Source of the DNA: JAWXCH01 sp034440595
GTDB lineage: Bacteria; Planctomycetota; Planctomycetia; Pirellulales; JALHPA01
NCBI GenBank assembly: GCA_034440595.1
Contig: JAWXCH010000275.1
Span: forward strand, 1 to 7,387
Reading direction: 5' to 3'
Length of the DNA stretch: 7,387 bases
Position numbers and translations under genes: made by a program. Positions 1 to 4,538 of the stretch are shown piece by piece. Positions within the stretch are counted from its first letter, which is position 1; every line of letters begins with the position of its first letter. The notes under the pieces were generated by a model. It ran no database searches, was not told the DNA's origin, and was given only the letters and a program-made list of their open reading frames with translations.

Positions 1-170
1 AGTTCAACGAGCGTGCGAAACGCATGCCCGGCGGTGGACCATAATTCTAGCGAATGTTCCGACCTTTTCGCGAGGGGGGAGGTACACTATTGAAGTGCAA
101 AACGCCCTCTAGGCTTCAACAGTGGAGCCTCATGGCCCATAACCATCGCGTTCCGCGCACAGGCCCGTTC
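1..170. other. Non-coding leader, no gene recognised
   Basis: I see no convincing gene in this stretch on either strand. The only structure is a short inverted repeat, TTGAAG at 90-95 and CTTCAA at 114-119, with an 18-nt loop and no T tract. That is too weak to call a terminator. It could be the intergenic end of an upstream transcription unit whose gene lies outside the window. Confidence 0.4.
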
Positions 171-200
171 TGGACAACAGGCGCAGTAACAGCGTATGTT
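171..200 (+). promoter_or_regulatory. Candidate sigma70-like promoter for the three-gene operon
   Basis: TGGACA at 171-176 (5 of 6 matches to TTGACA) is followed after 18 nt by TATGTT at 195-200 (4 of 6 matches to TATAAT). Transcription would begin near 207 and leave a leader of about 28 nt before the ATG at 235. It is a match by eye only. Planctomycete promoters are poorly defined, so this is a weak call. Confidence 0.25.
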
Positions 201-234
201 TTAGGCTGAAACCCGTACGGCCCGCAGTCAATCC

Positions 235-1128
235 ATGAGCCGATTTCCCTACATCACCGACTACATCAATGACGTTTTTGCCAAGGAGCAAAGGCAGTGG
301 GATTTTATCCTGCTGCGACCGCTGCTGCTGGTAGCCTATTTTTTTCTGCGGGTTGTGATCTTTCCGCTGCAATTTGTTCTGCATCGCCGGCCGTTTGGCT
401 GTGAGGCCTTTCTGATCGACCGGAGCATGGCCTTTGGCATGAAGTATTTGGCCAGACACGATGCCGCCGAACTGCTGCTACGGCATGTTCAAATCGAGCC
501 GCTGTTGTATCGGCATATTCTGGCCCGCCCGGACCTGCCGCCGCCGCAATCGCCGCGCAAACTAAACGGCATTGACGGTGACTACGGGGTCGAAAATTTA
601 AAAATATTTGTCAAAAATAATCCGACCATCGGCCACGACCTGCTCTCCTACGAGTTATTGGATCGTTTTGACAAAGATACGTTCCTGGCCAACCTCGATT
701 ACATTCGCTCAATCCGGCCCGTCGACCACGAGCAATTGAGCAAAGCGGCCCTAGAGGAGAATCGCAAGCACTCGTTCCAACTGTTAGGAGCGACGAATAT
801 TGTCTTGCTGATTGTCACGTCGATTACCTTGTTCGGCGATCTGCGAACCACTATCACAGCCCTAAACTCCTTTCGATCCGATTCCGTGCTATTGTGGTGT
901 TTGAAACGGATTTACTCCAACAATCAACCGGTGTTAACCGACCTGGACTTCTTCATGCAAGAAGTCAGCAATCGTGGTCACTTCAACAATAGTGCATTCT
1001 TCTCCAACCCTAGCCAGTACTTATACTATCACCTGGTCTTTGACGAAGTCGCCTACGACCTGCTACGCAACAGGCCCCCGCAACCAAATATTTCATTGCC
1101 GGCCGACGCCATCACCACAGCCGACTAA
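235..1128 (+). CDS. Uncharacterised membrane-associated protein, first gene of KAS III/monooxygenase operon
   Basis: This 297-residue protein belongs to no family I can name with confidence; it may be the one catalogued as DUF6999, but that is an unverified recollection. Two hydrophobic stretches are visible: residues about 24-49, long and flanked by Arg, suggesting a membrane hairpin or re-entrant helix, and about 183-200. Between them lies a charged region (about 107-180) with a distinctive DYGVENLKIF stretch near 116-125. Histidines recur near acidic residues (H75/E79/H84, E175/H179, H266/E271), which may hint at metal binding but is not diagnostic. The start is well fixed: an in-frame TAG at 202-204 is followed by no other ATG before 235. 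No Shine-Dalgarno site is obvious. The KAS III gene follows after 26 nt, so the two are probably cotranscribed, and the protein likely serves the same pathway at the membrane. That role is inference from context. Confidence 0.85.
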   Translation: MSRFPYITDYINDVFAKEQRQWDFILLRPLLLVAYFFLRVVIFPLQFVLHRRPFGCEAFLIDRSMAFGMKYLARHDAAELLLRHVQIEPLLYRHILARPDLPPPQSPRKLNGIDGDYGVENLKIFVKNNPTIGHDLLSYELLDRFDKDTFLANLDYIRSIRPVDHEQLSKAALEENRKHSFQLLGATNIVLLIVTSITLFGDLRTTITALNSFRSDSVLLWCLKRIYSNNQPVLTDLDFFMQEVSNRGHFNNSAFFSNPSQYLYYHLVFDEVAYDLLRNRPPQPNISLPADAITTAD

Positions 1129-1154
1129 CGCGCACCACTCACGGGGCAATATCC

Positions 1155-2243
1155 ATGCGATGCTACATCACTCAGACCGGCAGCTTCCTGCCAAACAACC
1201 CGGTCCCCAACGGGGCCATTCAAACGTATCTCGGCACCTTGGACGGCGAGTCGAGTGTCCAAGACCAGGTTCTGGCGATGAACGGAATTGTGCAGCGGCA
1301 CTACGCTCAGGATGAGCAGCAGCACGCCACGCACGATGTCTATGAACTGGCCGAATTAGCAGTACGCAACTGCTTAGCCAATTCCACGGCCAGCACACTC
1401 GGCTATCTGGCCGCCGGATCGACCTACGCCCCGCTGTCCGGGCCTGGCTTCACCTCGATCTTGCACCACCGACTGCAACGATCAGGGGTCGTTCTCCATC
1501 CTCTGGAAATCAGCTCTCATAGCGGCATTTGCACCTCTGGTGCCGCCGCATTGGTTGCCGCCATTCGCGCCGTCGACCGTGGCGACCACTCTTGCGCCGT
1601 CAGTGTCGGTGCGGAACATGCCTCCGAAATCCTGAAGTCAACCATAATCCGCCCAATTGATGATCGCGACCAGCATGCCGACATCCGCCAAAGCCAGTGG
1701 TTCAGCACGGTCTTCCTGCGGTTCATGCTCTCCGACGGGGCAGGGGCCGTGCTGCTGCAAGATCAACCATCCAACGACGGACTCTCTTTGAGTGTGGACT
1801 GGACGTATTCTCGGTCCTATGCTCACGAGGCACCCCTCTGCATGAAGCTGGAGAACCCGCACGCACGACTTTCGCAAGATGTCACGATTCTCAGTCGCCA
1901 CCTCGTTCCACTGGCCAGTCAGTTTCTGGCCAGCGCCATGCTTGCCCATGGCGAGTCGCTGGAATCGTACCGTGTCGTCCTGCCACATATGTCGTCGTAC
2001 TTCTTCCGTCGCAAGCTGGAACGAGTCATACGCCAGCAGGCCGGGGATTCCACGCGAGAAGTTTCCTACTGGACTAATCTGGCCACTGCCGGCAACACGG
2101 GTGCTGCCAGCATCTATATCATGCTGGACGAATTTGTCCGCCAGCAAACGTTGAGCGACGGCGACCGGGTGCTGCTGTTCGTGCCCGAGTCGGGGCAGTT
2201 CAACTTTGTGATGATCAGTCTGACCGTGGTGGGGCCAAAATGA
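1155..2243 (+). CDS. Beta-ketoacyl-ACP synthase III-like enzyme (FabH/thiolase fold)
   Basis: The 362-residue product has the hallmarks of KAS III enzymes, which join an acyl-CoA or acyl-ACP starter to a malonyl-ACP type extender by decarboxylative Claisen condensation. The nucleophilic cysteine is C126 in SGICTSGAAAL. H278 lies in LPHMSS, where classical FabH has a PHQAN-type motif, and N314 lies in AGNTGAAS, completing a Cys-His-Asn triad. DGAGAVLL at 194-201 is another family signature. The N-terminal FLPNNPVPN and NGIVQRHYA segments resemble FabH-like synthases of secondary-metabolite loci, perhaps the DarB-like group, rather than housekeeping FabH; this is from memory. A weak GGGG at 1143-1146 precedes the ATG. 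The 3' end overlaps the monooxygenase start by 4 nt (ATGA), implying translational coupling. Substrate and product are unknown. The synthase assignment is firm; the pathway is not. Confidence 0.93.
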   Translation: MRCYITQTGSFLPNNPVPNGAIQTYLGTLDGESSVQDQVLAMNGIVQRHYAQDEQQHATHDVYELAELAVRNCLANSTASTLGYLAAGSTYAPLSGPGFTSILHHRLQRSGVVLHPLEISSHSGICTSGAAALVAAIRAVDRGDHSCAVSVGAEHASEILKSTIIRPIDDRDQHADIRQSQWFSTVFLRFMLSDGAGAVLLQDQPSNDGLSLSVDWTYSRSYAHEAPLCMKLENPHARLSQDVTILSRHLVPLASQFLASAMLAHGESLESYRVVLPHMSSYFFRRKLERVIRQQAGDSTREVSYWTNLATAGNTGAASIYIMLDEFVRQQTLSDGDRVLLFVPESGQFNFVMISLTVVGPK

Positions 2244-3898
2244 ACCAAGCTAACTCACCCCGCAAACGGTTGGCGATCATCGGTGCCGGGTGCAGCGGCC
2301 TGATCACGCTGAAGTCGGCGCTCGATGTTCTGCCCAACTGGGAAATCGTCTGCTTTGAAAAATCGGGACGTACCACCGGCGTGTGGGGCAATCCGTACCC
2401 CGGCTTCGTATCGACCTCGACCAAGTACACCACGCAGTTCGCCTGCTTCATGCAGTACGACGCAACTATGGACATCGATGGCGCGGTCACCAAGTCCGAA
2501 TTCTTCCGCGATGGCGAATACCTAGAACGCTTCGCCGATGCGTTTCATCTCCGCCCACATATTCGACTGCATCACACCGTCCGCAATATCCAACGCTCCG
2601 AGTCAGGCACCGGCTGGCAACTGACTGTCAGCCAATCTGATACGCCCGATAGCCCGGAAGTGATTGAGACCTTTGATCAGGTCATTGTCTGCACTGGATT
2701 AGCCGCCAGACCAAAACCGATCAACAGCCAGATTCCCTGTCTGACGCTGGCCGATCTGCATGGGCCGGGCGGTCTGTCGCACATCCACAACCGCCGAATC
2801 GTTGTGATGGGGGGCGGAGAATCGGCGGTCGATTACGCCTGTCGGCTGGCGCGACCCGAGTTGCAGAACAAGGTCTTTCTATCCCTGCGAACTGGGATCC
2901 GCGTCAGCCCACGTTATCATCCGATCCGTGGCGTACCGTCCGATTTTCTTCGCAATCGATTGATGCTGTCCGTTCACGAGGATCTCCGCAATCGCATCGG
3001 CCAGCGATTTGTCGAATGTCGCATCAAGTATCAGGAAATGTTCGAGCGATTCTTTCCTGCGCAAAGAAATAAACAGGACCTGCACAGTACTTCGACGGAC
3101 TCGTCAGCCGAACCGCCGCAGCGTGCTGCCGTTCGCAAAGATTGGTCGTATCGACTGACTAAAGGCGCCAAGGACTCGCTCTTCAACATGTTCCACAACA
3201 AGAGCGAAGAGTTTCTCGATCTGGTCGGCGATGGGCAAATCACAATTGTCGGTCCCCCGGCAGACGACACTTATCAACAGTACCGAGGCTTTGACACCGA
3301 CGAACTGCTCGACTTATCCCCCGATACGATCGTTCCGGCCATCGGGTATGGTCCTACGCTGGAGGGCCTGTTCGACGGGGCGGTTCGCTTTGCCGACTTC
3401 CATCTCGGTTGCACGCATATCACCTATCCCGATCTGTATGCCGTCGGCTTCGCGCGACCCATCATCGGCAACATTCCAACCATCAGCGAGATTCAGGCGC
3501 GCTATATCTGCGGAATGATCGCGGGCCACATCCCTCGAACCGAGAACATCGCAGCGGAACATCTGGCAAACCGTGCCGAGCGCAGTCGACGATTTCCGCA
3601 ACTCGATCTGGAGCGAGCTTACCCAGAAGAAATGTTCGTCTACTGCGATGATCTGTCTCGTCGCATGAATACCTATCCGTCGCTCTCCGCGGCCGGCTCG
3701 CTACGAACCTGGCTGCAAGTGCAGTTGGCCCCGGCGACAACGCTGCACTATCTGCCTCATACCGAATCTCTGCAACAACAGTGGCGTGCTGCACCAATCT
3801 ACATGCCCTGGACCCTGATCCTGCTGCTACTGATGCTCAAACCGGTGGACGCCGTCTATCGCACGTGGCGATATCTATTTCGACGAAAGGCCGCATGA
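2240..3898 (+). CDS. Flavin-containing monooxygenase-type FAD/NAD(P)H oxidoreductase, C-terminal membrane tail
   Basis: The 552-residue protein has the two-Rossmann layout of class B flavoprotein monooxygenases. The FAD site is GAGCSG at residues 15-20, with E40 at the end of the second strand and GVWGNPYPG at 47-55, typical of FMOs. CTGLAARPKP (151-160) is the linker motif. The NADPH site is GGGESA (191-196). AIGY (367-370) stands in for the family's ATGY. Such enzymes transfer one oxygen to N, S or carbonyl carbon (Baeyer-Villiger). The FxGxxxHxxx(Y/F) fingerprint normally just before the NADPH motif is not recognisable here (TLADLHGPGGLSHIHN), so the subclass is uncertain. A polar Ser/Thr/Gln stretch at about 275-297 looks like a loop insertion. 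Residues 520-533 are hydrophobic and are followed by a basic end, resembling a tail anchor. The ATGA overlap with the KAS III gene suggests it oxidises that enzyme's product. Confidence 0.93.
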   Translation: MNQANSPRKRLAIIGAGCSGLITLKSALDVLPNWEIVCFEKSGRTTGVWGNPYPGFVSTSTKYTTQFACFMQYDATMDIDGAVTKSEFFRDGEYLERFADAFHLRPHIRLHHTVRNIQRSESGTGWQLTVSQSDTPDSPEVIETFDQVIVCTGLAARPKPINSQIPCLTLADLHGPGGLSHIHNRRIVVMGGGESAVDYACRLARPELQNKVFLSLRTGIRVSPRYHPIRGVPSDFLRNRLMLSVHEDLRNRIGQRFVECRIKYQEMFERFFPAQRNKQDLHSTSTDSSAEPPQRAAVRKDWSYRLTKGAKDSLFNMFHNKSEEFLDLVGDGQITIVGPPADDTYQQYRGFDTDELLDLSPDTIVPAIGYGPTLEGLFDGAVRFADFHLGCTHITYPDLYAVGFARPIIGNIPTISEIQARYICGMIAGHIPRTENIAAEHLANRAERSRRFPQLDLERAYPEEMFVYCDDLSRRMNTYPSLSAAGSLRTWLQVQLAPATTLHYLPHTESLQQQWRAAPIYMPWTLILLLLMLKPVDAVYRTWRYLFRRKAA

Positions 3899-3978
3899 AC
3901 CACGGGCCATCGCCCTGTGTGGCTGATAGGGTCGAATGCCCAAATACGCCATCAGCCGAAACGCACTAGCGTCCGGTT
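3898..3978. repeat. AACC...GGTT imperfect inverted repeat, possible REP-like intergenic element
   Basis: An 81-nt palindromic element starts on the last base of the monooxygenase stop codon. Its left end is AACC (3898-3901) and its right end GGTT (3975-3978). The inner arms are a perfect GGCTGAT (3921-3927) and ATCAGCC (3951-3957) around a 23-nt loop that itself contains GGG/CCC. The outer arms pair only partly. A small GGGC-CATC-GCCC hairpin sits in the left arm (3904-3915). The pattern resembles dispersed intergenic palindromes I remember from planctomycete genomes, but copy number cannot be seen here. Confidence 0.45.
3920..3958 (+). terminator. Possible transcription-end hairpin after the monooxygenase gene
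   Basis: GGCTGAT (3921-3927) pairs with ATCAGCC (3951-3957), extended by one possible U-G pair (3920/3958). GGG (3929-3931) can pair with CCC (3939-3941) inside the loop. No U-rich run follows, so it is not a canonical intrinsic terminator. It could still protect the 3' end or mark a Rho-dependent end. It is the inner core of the larger inverted repeat. Confidence 0.3.
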
Positions 3979-4044
3979 GAAATCTCAAACAATTTTCCCG
4001 ATGGCCCCACAATCCGCTTGACTTCCTGCCGACATGCTAATATA

Positions 4045-4068
4045 TTGACACGTGTTAACTGATTGACA
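4045..4068. promoter_or_regulatory. Candidate BlaI-type operator: three TTGACA/TGTTAA half-sites
   Basis: Three related hexamers alternate in direction: TTGACA (4045-4050), TGTTAA (4053-4058) and TTGACA (4063-4068). TGTTAA is the reverse complement of TTGACA with one change. The first pair forms the dyad ACACGTGT (4048-4055). This fits the ACA-two bases-TGT core known for BlaI/MecI operators, where a winged-helix repressor dimer binds each dyad. The position just before the repressor gene implies autoregulation of the repressor/peptidase pair. Binding is inferred, not shown. Confidence 0.5.
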
Positions 4069-4092
4069 GGCCGGTTTGGGCAGCGCTAGATT
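4063..4092 (+). promoter_or_regulatory. Candidate promoter of the BlaI/M56 operon
   Basis: A perfect TTGACA -35 box (4063-4068) is followed after 18 nt by TAGATT (4087-4092), which matches 4 of 6 positions of TATAAT. Transcription would start near 4099, giving a leader of about 43 nt. The -35 box is also the third operator half-site, so a bound repressor would block polymerase directly. The upstream TTGACA at 4045 has no acceptable -10 box at 16-18 nt. Confidence 0.42.
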
Positions 4093-4141
4093 CCTGAACC
4101 GGTTATCGCAGCCATATCACTACTCAACCTCACCGAGCACC

Positions 4142-4534
4142 ATGCCCACAAAGAACAAGGTCGTTCGCGAGCTGGCTCCTCGTGAAGAGCAGATCATGCA
4201 AACCGTTTTCCGTTTGCAAAAAGCCACCGTTGCCGAAGTCCGCGAACAGCTCAGCGATCCCCCCAGCTACTCCGCCGTGCGGACCATGCTCGGCCAACTC
4301 GAACGCAAAGGCTACGTCACGCGCGACAAAAGCGAAATCGCTCATTATTACAAGCCCGTGCAGTCGCGCAAAACCGCCGGACTGTCCGCCTTTCGCCGTC
4401 TGGTCGATACGTTCTTCCCGCACTCCCCTGGGGACGCGCTGGCCGCACTCATCGACGAATCGGCCAAAAAGCTCTCCGACGAAGACATCAATCAATTAGA
4501 ACAAGCCATCCGCCGCGCACGTTCAGGAGAATAA
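4142..4534 (+). CDS. BlaI/MecI/CopY-family winged-helix transcriptional repressor
   Basis: Starting at ATG 4142 the protein has 130 residues, the usual size for this family. Residues about 11-72 form the winged helix: LAPREEQIMQTVF opens helix 1, ATVAEVREQL is helix 2, and SYSAVRTMLGQLERKGYV (42-59) is the recognition helix leading into the wing. The C-terminal part (about 83-127, with LVDTFFPHS and LSDEDINQLEQAI) is the expected dimerisation and regulatory region. In the known systems the cognate BlaR1 peptidase signals cleavage of the repressor in this region. A TTG at 4076 would add 22 residues with no family similarity, and the promoter candidate (-10 at 4087-4092) would lie inside that extension, so it is rejected. 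The M56 gene follows after 4 nt. The natural regulon is unknown, though autoregulation is likely. Confidence 0.92.
   Translation: MPTKNKVVRELAPREEQIMQTVFRLQKATVAEVREQLSDPPSYSAVRTMLGQLERKGYVTRDKSEIAHYYKPVQSRKTAGLSAFRRLVDTFFPHSPGDALAALIDESAKKLSDEDINQLEQAIRRARSGE
4525..4530 (+). promoter_or_regulatory. Strong Shine-Dalgarno site for the M56 gene, inside the repressor gene
   Basis: AGGAGA lies 8 nt before the ATG at 4539 and overlaps the last codons of the repressor gene. It is the only clear ribosome binding site in the window. It fixes the start of the peptidase and suggests translational coupling of the pair. Confidence 0.75.
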
Positions 4535-4538
4535 CATC

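Noticed and set aside
90..119. TTGAAG/CTTCAA inverted repeat in the leader
   Set aside because: A 6-bp stem with an 18-nt loop and no T tract is expected by chance; it is mentioned only under the leader entry.
195..203. Tiny ATG-TTT-TAG reading frame before the first gene
   Set aside because: Two codons are too short to argue for an upstream regulatory peptide, and the ATG falls in the candidate -10 box.
593..622. AT-rich patch in the first gene as a possible insertion or frameshift
   Set aside because: The frame continues without a break and the residues (VENLKIFVKNN) fit a normal charged helix.
974..1315. Plus-strand frame bridging the first gene and the KAS III gene
   Set aside because: It runs out of frame through the ends of two well-supported genes, and its product is low in complexity with no motif.
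1638..2147. Minus-strand frame of 169 codons across the KAS III gene
   Set aside because: It lies wholly opposite a gene with an intact catalytic triad, and its product has no recognisable domain or signal.
4076..4141. TTG start that would extend the repressor by 22 residues
   Set aside because: The added residues have no family similarity, they overlap the promoter candidate, and the ATG at 4142 gives the normal 130-residue length.
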